A stretch of DNA of 64,000 nucleotides from Cryptomeria japonica. Taxonomy: Eukaryota; Streptophyta; Pinopsida; Cupressales; Cupressaceae. The notes below the pieces were generated by a model. That model saw only the letters and a list, made by a program, of their open reading frames with translations. It ran no database searches and had not been told where the DNA came from. Where the stretch lies: positions 479,538,900-479,602,899 of the forward strand of contig NC_081406.1 of assembly GCF_030272615.1 (NCBI RefSeq). The letters are read 5' to 3'. The stretch's first letter is position 1, and every line of letters begins with the position of its first letter. The position numbers and the translations under genes are program-made. Below, piece after piece: positions 47,810 through 60,400 of this stretch.

Positions 47810-48169
47810 AGCCCAACACCAATTCTTATGACCTAGTGCAAGCATAGGCATTGATCAAGGTTGAAGGGGCAAAAAAGGGGGCAAAGAATGTAATTTAACA
47901 TCTCCACCTATGGCACGATGTATGCATCGCAGTTTCAATGCCTTCACCAGCAAGGGTCAACTTCTTTGTTGGGGAAGCTAGGAGGGGAATAATGAGAAAG
48001 GGGAAAGGGATGGGGAGGGTTCAGGGGGATGCACACATTCCTTAGGGATGGTATAGGATAGCAAATAGGGTAGGATAGGTTAAGACAGGGTAAGATAGGA
48101 TAGAATAGGTGAAACAAGATAAAATATAAAGGTTGATGAAGTTAATTGGCTGGATGCAAGGGGATGAGG
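47810..48169. other. Non-coding stretch before PMD copy 2
   Basis: The DNA is purine-rich with repeats of the type TAGGATAGG at about 48050-48125. Nothing coding is recognised. Confidence 0.5.
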
Positions 48170-50020
48170 TACCACTTATGTCTTGATAGCACTAGCCTCT
48201 GACCATGAGGCTATACAAACGGCTCTGATTGGACAAGAGAGAGATCTCGAGTGTAGTGTGCTTAGGGTTTGTTGGGAGATGGCCTAGAATTAGAGCCTAT
48301 ACTGCCATGATGACAATACTGGTGGAGCGGTGGGATAGCGGGACATGTACTTTCCACCTTCCTACTAGAGAGGCCACCATCACACTTCTAGACATCTGGA
48401 GGATCTTGAAGATCCCAATCTGAGGCGTGATCCTCGAGTACAAATTGGATGGAGGAGAGTACTACCTATGAAAGGTATGTGAGTATACAAATTTACCTAT
48501 GGAGCAGATGTGGATGCACTTAGGCTGGGCTATGTAGATTTGACACATCCCATGACTAATGTTCAATTGTGGTTTGATCAGTGGGCACTTGATGCTAGAT
48601 TTGAGCAGACATGAATTTTCTATGGGATGGGCTAGATGTGTTTACTACATGCTGAAGGATTGTGTGGTCTATTGTTGGGGTGCAGTGATGCTTGGGTAGT
48701 TGTACCATGATATGCACTTGTGTTTATACCAAGATTACTAGAATATTGGCACAAGACTCACACTGCTTCATATCTGGGTCTAGGAGCACATTGCAGTGAC
48801 ACGATCGATAGGTCAGTAGGAGAGGAGATGATGGTTCCCATACATGGACAGGTACAGAGGACTACTAGTTATCAATGTCTGGGGGCTATGTGGTTTTGGA
48901 GATGAACATTTGATGAGATGATGTTCTTTTGTTGTCACCCGTACATGGACAGTGAATGATGGCGAGAGGATTGGTAGCTAGCATGGGTACAGATAGAGTG
49001 TTGGTTGTTAGGCAGGTCAGTGTATGTTATTGAGCACTATGCACTACATCAAGTTATGCAACAATTCAATGTGTGCAAGATTTGGTTGACTATGAGCGAT
49101 TATACCTATGGATTAAATGGGAGGTGGGGGTGTGGGGACAAGATGTCAAACCATTGGAGGTCGGGATCAGCTAGGAGACTAGGGATACTATTGTTTGGGA
49201 TGAGCGATACCAGGTAGGTAAGGATCTAAGGTGCACAAAGGTATATAGGAACTGATGGGAAGCACATAGGCTCGTTTGATTGAGTATTCCTGGGATTCTA
49301 TAGTCAGATGAGCTACAACCATCGACCAATGAGGTGGTAGGGGGGATGAGGATGGGCTAGTGGACAGGGTGGTAGAAGGAGGAGGTCAGAGGCAAGGAGG
49401 AGGAGGGGCAGGGAGAGGGAAAACTTGACAAAGAGGGAGGGGGAGACAACAGGTGCCTCGAGATGAGGTCTGATTATAGGTACAACCATCGACAGTGTAG
49501 ATTGGATAGGTGCCTAGAGAGGGAGAGGGTGGTGATGCGGAGCCGATGGAGATCTCAGATGTATAGGTTTAGGATGAGGAGGGTGGACAGGCACATGCAG
49601 GATGGGTCTCTAAGATAGAGTATGACAAGGTTGTGCAAGAGAGGGATAGGGAGAGGGAGAGGGAGAGGGAGAGGAGATTGGAGGAAGAGATACAGGCCAG
49701 GGATGCTACTTAGGGGAGGATCAAGATTTTGGAGGAGGATTTGGGTGTGGAAAGGGTGAGGGAAGTGATTATGCAGTATTAGGTGGATCGGTACAGGAGG
49801 GAGGCAGATGATCTAAGAGAGGATCTCCAGAAAGCACTAACAGAGGTGGGAGATCTCAAGTGAGAGAGGGATGAGATAGACTAGCTTCTGGAGGAGGTGA
49901 GGAGTGGGGAGGCTATCCACGAAATGAGGGAAGAGCTGGAGAGATTGGATGAGGAAATAGCCAAACTCCGCTCTTGACTGAGAAGGGAAGAGGCAGACGT
50001 AGTTAGGTTGTGGGGTGAGT
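48170..50020 (+). pseudogene. Plant mobile domain protein with coiled-coil tail, copy 2, heavily decayed
   Basis: The best conserved part, around 48298-48420, reads ILVERWDSGTCTFHLPTREA followed by TITLLDIWRILKIPI, the start of the PMD fold. Later pieces (about 48490-49215) are PMD-like but lie in several frames with many stops. A glycine/arginine-rich purine stretch follows (49340-49700), then a coiled coil at about 49750-49990 (READDLREDLQKALTEVGDL; MREELERLDEEIAKLR) with stops that mostly fit Gln or Arg. The order PMD, low-complexity linker, coiled coil is the same as in copies 1 and 3. It is read opposite to the minus-strand LTR-like sequences on both sides. It probably lost the gag part and lies just inside the 3' LTR end at 46390. 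Confidence 0.78.
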
Positions 50021-50180
50021 GAGATGCAACCTAATAGCTATTGGAGCCCACAAAGTTTGCATGGGTATATACAAATCTTACCAGCCAACAGCGGAGGGTA
50101 GAGAGTTTGGGTTGAGAGGCAACCTATTACAAGAGCTTATACCATGGGGCAGTGTTGGCAAACTAGAGGATGACATCATT

Positions 50181-50874
50181 TGTATTGTTTATAGTAAAAA
50201 TGGAAACAACAATATTGAAAGACTAAATGAATTCAACCACAAAACCCTAGCCTAACAACAACAAAGATCCACCATAACATATGAAGATTACCTAAGACAA
50301 TGCAAATCAATAAAATCATAAAGATTATACCATCACATGTCCAATAGGGTTTGGATCTTCATTCTTCCTATCTCCATTGATCTTTCTTGATATATTCGCT
50401 CTCAGATTTTATGTGTGCACAAGAGTTCAACAAAGAGTAGAAATGTGGTTGCAAGTAGACTTGACCACATATGAAAGTTCGAATGCTAGTCCAGGAGTTA
50501 GGGTTGATAATGAAGGAAGCATCCTCGTATATAGAAGATACTATAAGAAAATAATGAGAGGGTAGGTAGTGTAGGAATTAAGAGATGAATGACATGTTTC
50601 ATAGGTAGAAAAGGTTAATGAATTAATTAAATAAATAAAGATTCATTTAATAAATAGAGGAAATGCAATCAATTAAATAAATAAAAGTATTTATTTAATT
50701 TAAGAAAATGATAATTTAAATAAATAAATGTATTTATTTAAATGAGAAATAAGGATAGAAGAGGATAAATGAATTAATTAGATAAATAAAAATTTATTTA
50801 ATTAATAGAAGAATTAGGCTTAAAATAATTAATTAAATAAAGATAATTAGATAGGAAAATTTTAGGTGTCTACA
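50181..50874 (-). repeat. LTR-like sequence ending in TTTTAGGTGTCTACA
   Basis: The right end, TTTTAGGTGTCTACA at 50860-50874, matches the ends at 17835, 29313 and 44894. The interior is AT-rich like those LTRs, with a TATATA-like box on the minus strand at about 50527. The left boundary is a guess (TGTATTG at 50181), and no target duplication was found. It cuts directly into a Gypsy pol frame at 50879. Confidence 0.5.
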
Positions 50875-50878
50875 AGTA

Positions 50879-52960
50879 TCATTAGGAGTTTTGCTCGCAC
50901 AACAAGATAATGAAGGAAAAGAACGAGCCATCTACTACATCAGCAGAACACTAGTGGGATATGAGCTCAACTATTCCCCAATAGAAAAAGCATACTTGGC
51001 AGTAGTTTTTGCTTCTCAAAAATTAAGACACTATCTACTATCTCACTCCATCAAGTTGATAGCTAAAATCGATCTATTGAAGTATTTGCTCAGCAAGGCA
51101 ACATTAACAGGAAGATTAGAAAAATGGATCATGATCCTGAGTGAGTTTGATATTGAGTATGTGGACAGAAAAGGTATCAAGGGAAAAGTCATTGCAGACC
51201 AACTAGCTGAGGCACCGCTTCAAGATGATCGTCCTTTACACATTGAATTTCCTAATGCTGATATCCTAACGGTCACCACAAAAACATGGCAATTATACTT
51301 TGATGGTTCATATACACAGCATGGATCAGGAGCAGGTATTCTATTCATCACGTCACAAGGTCATACAATTCCAAAAGCATAAAAATTAAGCTTTCCATGC
51401 ACCAATAATACAAAAGAATATGAAGCTTTGGTTACAAGTATCAAAATGGCTATAGAATGGAACATTACACAACTTCAAGTCTTTGGAGATTCTCAGCTTG
51501 TCATCAATCAAATTAATGAAGATTACCAAACAAAGGATGACAAACTAATTCCTTACAAAAAGGTGGTAGATGATTTCAAGAAGTATTTTGTAGAAATCAC
51601 TTTTGAGCAAATTCCAAGGAATGACAACAAAGCAATAGACGCCATGGCAACATTTGCTTCTCTACTTCAGACATAGGAAAAATCAAGAGTGTTATGAATT
51701 CCTGGTAGAAGAGTTGTTTTACCTTGCTCATAATTTTCCTAATTCCTGAACTATCTATCACCTTGTTGGCATGATTCCTCCCGCTATGGCCAAACTTATA
51801 CATACCTGAAAGATAACACCCTACCTCCTAATTTGTCAAAAATTCAAAAGAGAAACTTTATTCGCCAATCCTTCTATTATACTCTTATTGTGGATACCCT
51901 TTTTAAACGAGGCCTGGATGGTACTCTTTTAAGATGTCTTGAACAAGAAGAATCTGAGAAGGCATTAAATTAAGTCCATAATGGTATTTGTGGCACTCAT
52001 TAAAGTGGTCTTACCCTTTCAAAAAAACTCATAAGCTTGGGCTATTATTGGCCAACTATGGAACGAGATTCTTTTCAGATAGCTAAAACATGCAAACAAT
52101 GTCATATCCATGGGAATTTAATTCATGCACCAGCACAAGAACTTCATGCTTTGGAAACATCTTGGCCTTTCTGCCAATGGGGTCTTGATCTAGTCGGAAA
52201 GATAAATCCTTCTTCATCCAATGGTCACAAATTCATCCTTGTGGCTATAGAATATTTCACAAAATGGATTGAGGCAGTACCTCTCATCAATATTATAGGA
52301 AAAAAAATTGATGCATTTATCTTTAACTACGTCATCTATCGCTATGAAATACCCATTACCATTATCACTAATAATGGCCAACCATTCAAGAATGAGGATG
52401 TACAAGAGCTATGTGAGAAATTCAAGATCCAACATAGATTTTCCACACCCTACTATCGACAAGGGAATGGGCAAGCAGAAGCATCAAACAAAACTATTTT
52501 GAAAATCCTCAAAAAAACAAGTGAATAATGCTGGCAAAGATTGGCATATTCAATTGAACCCTACTTTATGGGTCTACCGTACCAATATCCACACACCAAT
52601 AGGTGCCACACTTTCTCTCTTGGCTATGGATTAGAAGCAATACTACTAATAGAAGTAGAGATACCTTCTCTATGAGTATCATTAAAAGGTATTATCCTAG
52701 ATGAAGAACAAATAGTATCTAGATTGTAGGAGTTATAATTAATCCATGAACAAAGACAAAATGCATTTCATCATTTAACGGTATATCAGCAAAGAATGTG
52801 CCGAAGTTATAATCACAAGGTCAAACCATGAGTCTTTCAAGTTGGAGAACTAGTACTAAAGGAAAATCCATGAAACCAGTCAGATCGAGAAAGAAAGGGA
52901 AGTTTGAACCAAACTGTTAGATCTGTTTGTGGTTAGATGAGTCTTCCATCTATTGGATCA
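50879..52960 (+). pseudogene. Tat-type Gypsy pol fragment: RT/RNase H, second RNase H, integrase
   Basis: One frame carries the whole remnant. It begins inside the RT-linked RNase H (LGVLLAQQDNEGKERAIYYI) to about 51230. A second, archaeal-type RNase H follows at 51292-51665, with its acidic residues kept (YFDGS, KEYEAL, FGDSQL, IDAMA). The integrase zinc region is at about 51970-52110 (HNGICGTH, then CKQC) and the core at 52170-52520 (GLDLVGK; IITNNGQPF, where the second catalytic Asp is Asn; GQAEAS with the Glu). Two RNase H domains in series mark the Tat lineage of Ty3/Gypsy. Internal stops (for example at 51380 and 51674) fit Gln codons. Protease and most of the RT are missing upstream, where an unrelated LTR end abuts. 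The antisense PMD gene at 54518 lies downstream. Confidence 0.88.
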
Positions 52961-54517
52961 TGCATCCTTCCACTTGCATTCATTTCCATCCGCGTTGTTC
53001 ATATCCATAATAAAGCCTTTGTACATACGCAAGCATCGTAGGTGATTTCTCATCATGGTTTGGATCATTGTATATATCATAATAAATTTTATTTCTAGAC
53101 TGGGGGCAAAATCCTGAACCTAGCTGGGGGCAAAAAATTTCATCATTTTGAGCTTACTAAAACAGGTAGAACAACAATTAGGAAGCACTTGTTAAGCGAA
53201 AAACTAATACACATCCAAAATTGAACATCAGATCACATTGTCAACCATCAATTATCACATATCGGTCTAAACATGACAAACACATATCAATGGATGATAT
53301 ATTTTGACTAAGGATTTTAACACTTTGACAATAATGGTTCAACTATTTATCTTGATTTTTGCTATCATGATTTCTGAGTGACTCCATAATGTCTTTGACT
53401 AGAGGAACAAGGAAGGAACATGATATTTTTCTTGTCTGATGTATGTAAATTAATCATTCATATGTGCATAGTTATCTCAAGACATGATCATCAGAGTATC
53501 ATAGAGGACATTTCGGACTTGCATATAGAAATGGTTAATATTGCTTGTTTTACGCAAGCAACACTCAGGTCATCTTGGTTCAAATATACCTCGATGCTTG
53601 TGCTAACTTGCAATATCAAAACCTAGGAAAGTAGTGCTCAGGTCATCATGGTTCAATTATACCATTGATGTTTTCACTCACTTCCCACATTTTAAAGACT
53701 CAATGATGAAACAAAGCAATGACCACATGACCGATCTGATTGCCATATTGCATTTGCATTTTTTAAAGTAGATTTGCATTTCATTTTACATGGGATCACA
53801 ACACTAATCTTTTCCAAGGCCAAAGACTTCAACATGGTGTTATCTCTCTTATTACATGATTGAGTACATTGGACAATAATAAAAATAATCAATTCATTCA
53901 TCCTACATGATAAGTTAGTTCATCTCATGTCATCATTACATACTAATACATCATTCATATAAAAAATCCAATAATTCATTCATTTAGTTAGATCATTGCA
54001 TTACATTCATCTTATCTCAAATCATATAAAGTAACATGATTGCATTGCATTGCATCCATGTTATATTAACATGCATGATAAAATCATAAAAAATATCATA
54101 ACCATAGAAAGCATTTCATTTCACATACATCACATAGTACTTATAAGCATCGCCATACATATTCACATTTGCATAATATCATGTAAATGTTGCATCATCA
54201 TATAAGAAGCATACATCCATCATCTATAATCTGTCAGCATATAGAAAATAAAGCATACATCATGAAAGTGACTACACAACATAATCATATAGAAAATAAA
54301 ATGCATCCATCATCCCATAGGTCATGTAGAGTGAATAGGATCGATTGCATATCATATCAAAAATATCAATGTCCAAGGTACAATGATATCACAAAAATAT
54401 ATGGGATACATCACACATATACATCGGGAGAATCATCAATATCTCATCACAAAAGGTGTGTACATGAATGGAACAATGTCCCATATCAGTTTGACCACTA
54501 GGACATGGAGCAAAACT
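52961..54517 (+). other. Untranslated region after Gypsy pol
   Basis: Two purine tracts, TGGGGGCAAAATCC at 53101 and TGGGGGCAAAAAAT at about 53125, lie 26 bp apart. An imperfect direct repeat (ACTCAGGTCATCTTGGTTCA type) occurs at about 53562 and 53638. The rest to 54500 is CAT-rich, low-complexity DNA without a gene. Confidence 0.6.
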
Positions 54518-55841
54518 CTATCCTGATGCAGAAGGTCTAGTAACCCCAGTTGATACCCCTGTACCTGGGTCCCCACCTAGAGGATCTCTCTGAAGTGGCC
54601 CTGTCACTCCTTGACTCTCAGACTGGCTTAGTTCTGATCTCTTGGTCAGCTGTGAAAATCTTGGAGCCCTCCGATTAGCAGAAATAACAGTATAGTATAA
54701 GGTCCTATAATACTCAACCTCTCAAAAAGCCTAGCGCATCATCTTCAAGGCAACCTTCCTTGAACTAGAGTCTCCTAACATTTGTACCTACACCTCGGCC
54801 TTCTGACACCTATCCCTAGCTACATCTCTCTCAACCATGAGAGAAGCCATCCAGATCTCTAGCTAGGCCATCTGCGAGTCTCTCTCTACTAGTCAACTCT
54901 CTAGTTGTTGAGCCTGACCCTGTAAGTTAGTAATCTAAGCCTATTGTTGATGAGATGGCATCCTAATGAGGATTCGTCGAGGTGCCTCTACCTATGGCTG
55001 CTCAACCTATAATACTCCTATAGGTACCTGCTCAACCTAGGGAACCTCTTACTCTAGGACCTGATTCCCCTGATCCACTGGACCCAATCTCTTCTGTCTG
55101 ACCACCCGGGTCATCCAATCTGTATATACATCTCTAGCAGATCTAGAACTATTGGCTCCTGGTGTGCCTGCCACTGCCATTGCCACTGCTCAGCTATCTC
55201 CCCCATCATCATCTCTCCCATAAACATCTCCTCCATCATCATCTCCAACACCATGATCTCCTACATCTCCTCCATATCCATCGATGGCATCCCCTCTATC
55301 TCTGACATCATCTCCAACCCCACCTCCTCTCCCCCCACCATCCCTCGGTCATCTAGGAGCTTTGTGTTGTATCCTTTCATCATCCTTATCTAGAACTGGC
55401 TCTGGCTCATCTAGACATGTCAACCTTAGAAACCTATGTATAGTACAATATACAGCATACTCATTTGTCATCCAACTATCTATCATACTTGAAATATAAT
55501 CCCAATCCAGTGGCCCCAATGATCGATACTCTACACACACCTGGTCATATAAAATAGAGGGCCCCCAAGCTGCCACATCCAGCCTCCTCAGAGCATAATG
55601 AGTTGTACCTTGTGGTATCCCCTATATCCTGCCATACTATCTTAAAACCCTCATACAAAGGAATCTCTTGATAGAATAGGGTGTCAATCCAATCAGATAT
55701 TACATCACAAATATATACGGCATCTCCACTGCATCCTCGAGCCTGATCTCACAATCTTTGTATGGTCTCCATATCACAGTATCCAGATCATCTAGTGTGC
55801 ATCACCAATACTCCAATTTGCTAAGCTTTTGTTGGAGAATG
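54518..55841 (-). pseudogene. Plant mobile domain protein, copy 3, 3' part
   Basis: Read on the minus strand. It starts beside Copia-C, continues the PMD with WRPYKDCEIRL at about 55775 and DVAAWGPSILYDQVCVEYRS at about 55585, then a Gly/Asp-rich linker (about 55330-55190), a Gln/Arg-rich coiled coil (about 54960-54700) and a Ser/Gly-rich end at the TAG 54520-54518. Several stops, mostly TAG, fit Gln codons. The WRPY(R/K)DC motif and the order of regions match copy 1. It lies downstream of and antisense to the Tat pol remnant, where an extra ORF of a Tat element would be expected. Confidence 0.85.
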
Positions 55842-57374
55842 TGTTGGCATATGTGCATAATATGTTGACATGATGATATTGTGTTGTTATTGATGTCAAT
55901 ATGATGAAATAATGAACTAGTAATATGCTCAAGAGAGAACTGGTAATATGCTGAAACAATGAACCGGTAATATGTTGAAGAGTGAACTGGTAATATGATG
56001 AAGAGTGAACAGGTTTATTGAAGTTAAGCAATTGGCAAAGTGAACTAGTATAATGATGAGAACTGGTATATGTGCTAAAGATGAAGTGGTTTAATATGGT
56101 ATGACTACCAGTTGGTAGTCTCAGCTTCAGGGTTTCTAGTTGAAGTGTTTCGAGCCTATGTAATTCAATTGATGGTATTGTGTGTTGAGTTAGCATTGTA
56201 ATGCAGATCAGATCGTGTTCCATGTCAGTCTCATGCATGTGAAGGATCTTGCATGAAGGAGATTGATCCTATCTACCTCGGGAATGTGCAAAGTCTTTGC
56301 AAACGGTGGAGAATGTGTGATGGGTTATCACCTCCAAGAAGTGGTGAAGAATGAACGATGGAGAATGTCTTGAGATATGTTCAAGACCGTTGTATTCAAA
56401 TGCAAAGTGTTCAATGGTCTGGATTGAACTGACTGAATTGCTCAACCTAAATGTTTAGAGTTTAGGGTTTATGTTACCGACCTATCTGTTTCCTATAAGG
56501 TCGATGTTGTGTTTCATGTTGAAGTTGTTGGCAAATGTTGTATGTGTATCTAAGTGTAAAGATACATGATTCTTGCCAGACCAAATAAGAGGCTTGATAC
56601 CTGCAAAGTGTATATGCAAAAGAAAGGAACTAAAGTAGGTCTGCATTGGAATTGAGTGCTATTACCAAATCATTGTAATACCTATTGATCTCTAATCACT
56701 TCAACAGTTGGAAAATCCCTTAACAGGGTATCTTTAACCAGCTTGCTGTAAATCCTTTAACAGGGTGACTCAAAGCCATTGAGTTCATAAAATCCTCTAA
56801 CAAGGTAACCCTTAACAGGGTTTAACCCTTAACCAGATATTCTAGCCATCCCTTAATTGGGTGATCCCTAACAGGATCGGTTCCTAACAGAACCTGTTGT
56901 AATAGTCTTTAACCAGACTAGGCTTCTAACAGAGCGGACTTCTAAAGAGTTCAAAAACAACTTGTGGGTATTCATCCTCACCGTGGTTTTTCCTAGTTGG
57001 GTTTCCACGTGAAAAATATGTGTGTCATATGTGATGTTCTTTTTATGTGATGCCTTGTTGTTTTCTGTCAAGCGGTGAATCATGTTGATCTAGCAAGTTA
57101 TTATATTTCTGATGATAGATTACCTATTTATGCATAAAGATAATGTGGAAATGAGGGTGTAGGTTATGTGGTAAGATAAGTGCTTCCAGTTTATATCTTT
57201 CACAGTCTCATTGTGCTTAACTAGTAGTACTTTGGTTTATGACTAGTGTTAGTGATTGCCAGTCAAGTTCACTATGTGCAGTCAAACCAGTTCAGGAAAA
57301 GTTTTTATACCTGTACTGATTCACCCCCCCTCTCAGTACCGGTTTGGTATTCATTGTTCATCATTGTGTTATCA
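55842..57374 (+). repeat. Copia-C 5' LTR
   Basis: 1,533 bp. It has four 23-bp repeats of the type TGAACYGGTAATATG at 55913-56005 (three in the 3' LTR), a TAACAG-rich region at about 56700-56940, the block ATTCATCCTCACCGTGG at 56970, and GATTCA plus C7 at 57324-57330. Confidence 0.94.
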
Positions 57375-57376
57375 AT

Positions 57377-57388
57377 TGGTATTAGAGC
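57377..57388 (+). other. Copia-C primer-binding site
   Basis: TGGTATTAGAGC, one C-to-T change from the usual initiator tRNA-Met site. Confidence 0.9.
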
Positions 57389-57445
57389 ATCCTCCAAGTC
57401 CTCTATTTTGTAAGCTTAACCATTTGAGGGAAAGATCCTATTGTA

Positions 57446-60400
57446 ATGATGAAGAGGGGAGGTCCAAACTTCAATAGAGATAACTTTAAAATATGGAAGG
57501 ACAGAATGAAGGTATACATCAGAAGTATGGGTGCTCAACATTGGAGCTATGTTGAGAATGTTTATGTTATCCCTAGCGGTACGCTCACCGATAACCAAAA
57601 GAGAGAGATTTAGGAGAATGAGCAAGTCATGGAAGCCCTAATCAGTAGTTTATCTGACATTGAGTTTATTGATGTTCAGGACAAAGAGAATCCCAATTAA
57701 GTATGGGATACTCTTGAGAACATCTATGGTGGTGATGAGCATGTGAAACAAGCTAAGAAAGAAAGCCTTAGAGGAAAGTTTGAAGACATGCGGATGGTTG
57801 AAGGAGAGACCATTCAACAATATGGAATAAGAATCAAAACTGTTGTTGGAGATATCAAGAGTGCGGGTGGTAAAATGGAAGATTCCACTGTTGTTAGCAA
57901 AGTTTTGACATCCTTATTACCGGTCTATGCAATAAGGGTTGCTGCTATTCAGGAGTTGAGGTCAATAGACAAGACTAAGGTGTCCCTAGACTCCATCATC
58001 GCAAAGTTGATAGCTTATGAGCTAAATAGCTTTGATGGCAGTGTTCAAAAGACTGAATCGGCCTTTAGAGCATCTGTTGCACCATCTAGAAAAGGCAAAG
58101 AAGCTAATACCAGTGGCGAACCAAGACAGGGCAGAGAAATGGATGATGAGGAGATCCTGATGGAATTTGAAGCTCTTCTTGCCAAGAGACTTCCTACGGG
58201 AACCAATAAATATAGAGGTAAGCTTCCTTTGAAATGCTTCTCTTGTAACCGGATAGGACACATTGTTGTAAACTGTCCTAATGGTGATAGCAAGGACAAA
58301 CTAGAAAAGTTCAAGAAGCTCAAAGGAGAAAACCAAAGAAACTATTTTGTAGTAGTTGATGAAGGTGTCACTAATGAGGAATCAGAAGATGAAGAAAATG
58401 AGGATATTGTGTTTGTAGCAGTCAAGGAAGATGTGTCAGATAAGAAGGCTCTTGTCTCCCGCTTTGATAATTCCAATGAATGGATTATTGACAGTGGCTT
58501 TTCTCACCATATGACTAGTGATCGGAGTAAGTTTCTTTCTCTGGATGAGTATGATGGTGGTGTGGTTCATTTTGGTAATGATGCACCTTGTATGGTCAAA
58601 GGCAAAGGGTCCATCTCTCTGAATGGAAAGAGCGGTGCTGACAATATGTATTGGGTAGAAGGTCTAAGGCACAATCTTCTGAGTGTTTCTCTACTGAATA
58701 ATAATGGACTCACTCTGGAATTCAAAAATGGAGTGTGCAAAATAAAAGGAAGGAGTGGTGAACTGATGGCTACCGGTATGCAGACCAAAGGTAACCTATT
58801 TCAGCTAAATGCTAGTGTCAGTACATGTCTTATGGATAAGTTTGAAGACAGTTGGATATGGCATAGGAGACTCCACAATGTAAACTTTGACAATATTATG
58901 AAGGCCAATAAGATCAAGGCAGTTAGAGGATTGTCGGTGCTAAGCAAACTGGAAAATCCTTTGTGCAAAGAGTGTCAACTAGGGAAAATGTCTTCCTCAA
59001 CCTTTAAAGGTAAATCTTTCACTGCAAACAATTTACGTGATCTTGTGCATACTGATTTGTGTGGTCCTATGAAAAATAGGAGTGTGTAGGGAGATAGGTA
59101 TTTTATGATTCTTACAGATGATTGCTCAAGAATGATGTGGGTCACATTCTTGAAGGATAAGTCTGAAGCCTTTGGAAAGCTCAAAGCTTTCAGAGCACTA
59201 GTAGAAAAGGAAAGCGGTAGAAGAATCAAATGCCTTAGAACTGATCAAGGAGGAGAATTCACTTCCGGTGAATTCAACAAATATTGTGAAGAGAATGGCA
59301 TCAAGAGGCAACTGTCTGCCCCCCAGACTCCATAGTTGAATGGCTTAGCAGAGAGGAACAACCGAACTGTGGTTGAAGCAGCTAGAACCATGTTAATCCA
59401 AGGAAAGGTTGCTCACACCTCTTGGAGAGAAGTGGTGTGCACTGCAGTCTACATAATGAATCGGGTACTCATCAAGAAAGGAAAGGATAAGACTTTTTAT
59501 GAGTATTGGACCAGTAAGACACCAGTGGTAAGCTACTTCCAAGTGTTTGGTAGTAAATGTTATATCAAGAGGAGTGAACATCAGAGCAATTTTGATGCTA
59601 AATGTGATGAGGGAATATTCCTAGGGTATTCCACAAAGAGAAAAGCTCTCAAATGTTACAACAATAGGACTCAGAGAATTGTTGAAAGAATCAATGTTAG
59701 GGTTGATGAAAACTCTGAGAAACTTGAGGAAACTGGCAGAGAGCATGTAGGAGATGAACCAGTAGTAACCTTTTGGGAACCAATTACAAATCAACCCAGT
59801 ACTAGTAATTGTGCTCCTACACCAGTGGATGTTGATGCTAATGAAGATGAGGATGAAGAAGAAAAGCAAGAGGAATCTATTAAGAATATACCTAGGTATG
59901 TAAAACTCAATCATGATCCAAAGCAGATCATAGGAGACAAAGATGCAAGAATCCTTACAAAAAGAAAGGTCATAGAAAACTCATGTATGATCTCTAAATT
60001 TGAGCCTAAATCATTCAAAGAAGCACATAAAGATGAAGACTGGATCAAGGCAATGGAAAAGGAACTTGATCAGATAGAGAAGAATGGTACGTGGTCTTTG
60101 GTACCCAGACCGAAGCATAAAAATGTCATTGGAACCAAATGGGTCTTCAAAAATAAACTGAATGAGGATGGCACAGTGGTAAGGAATAAAGCTAGACTAG
60201 TATGTAAAGGATATGCCCAAGAAGAAGGAGAAGACTATGGAGAAACCTTTGGTCTAGTAGCAAGATTGGGAGGAGTTGGTATGCTTCTTGCATATGCAGC
60301 TTTTAAAGGATTCAAGGTATACCAAATGGATGTAAAATCTGCATTTCTAAATGGAATACTTGAAGAGGAGGTGTATATAGAACAACCAGATGGGTTTGCT

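Noticed and set aside
54187-54501. His- and Ser-rich plus-strand frame of 104 codons
   Set aside because: It lies in CAT-rich low-complexity DNA after the Tat pol and has no domain.
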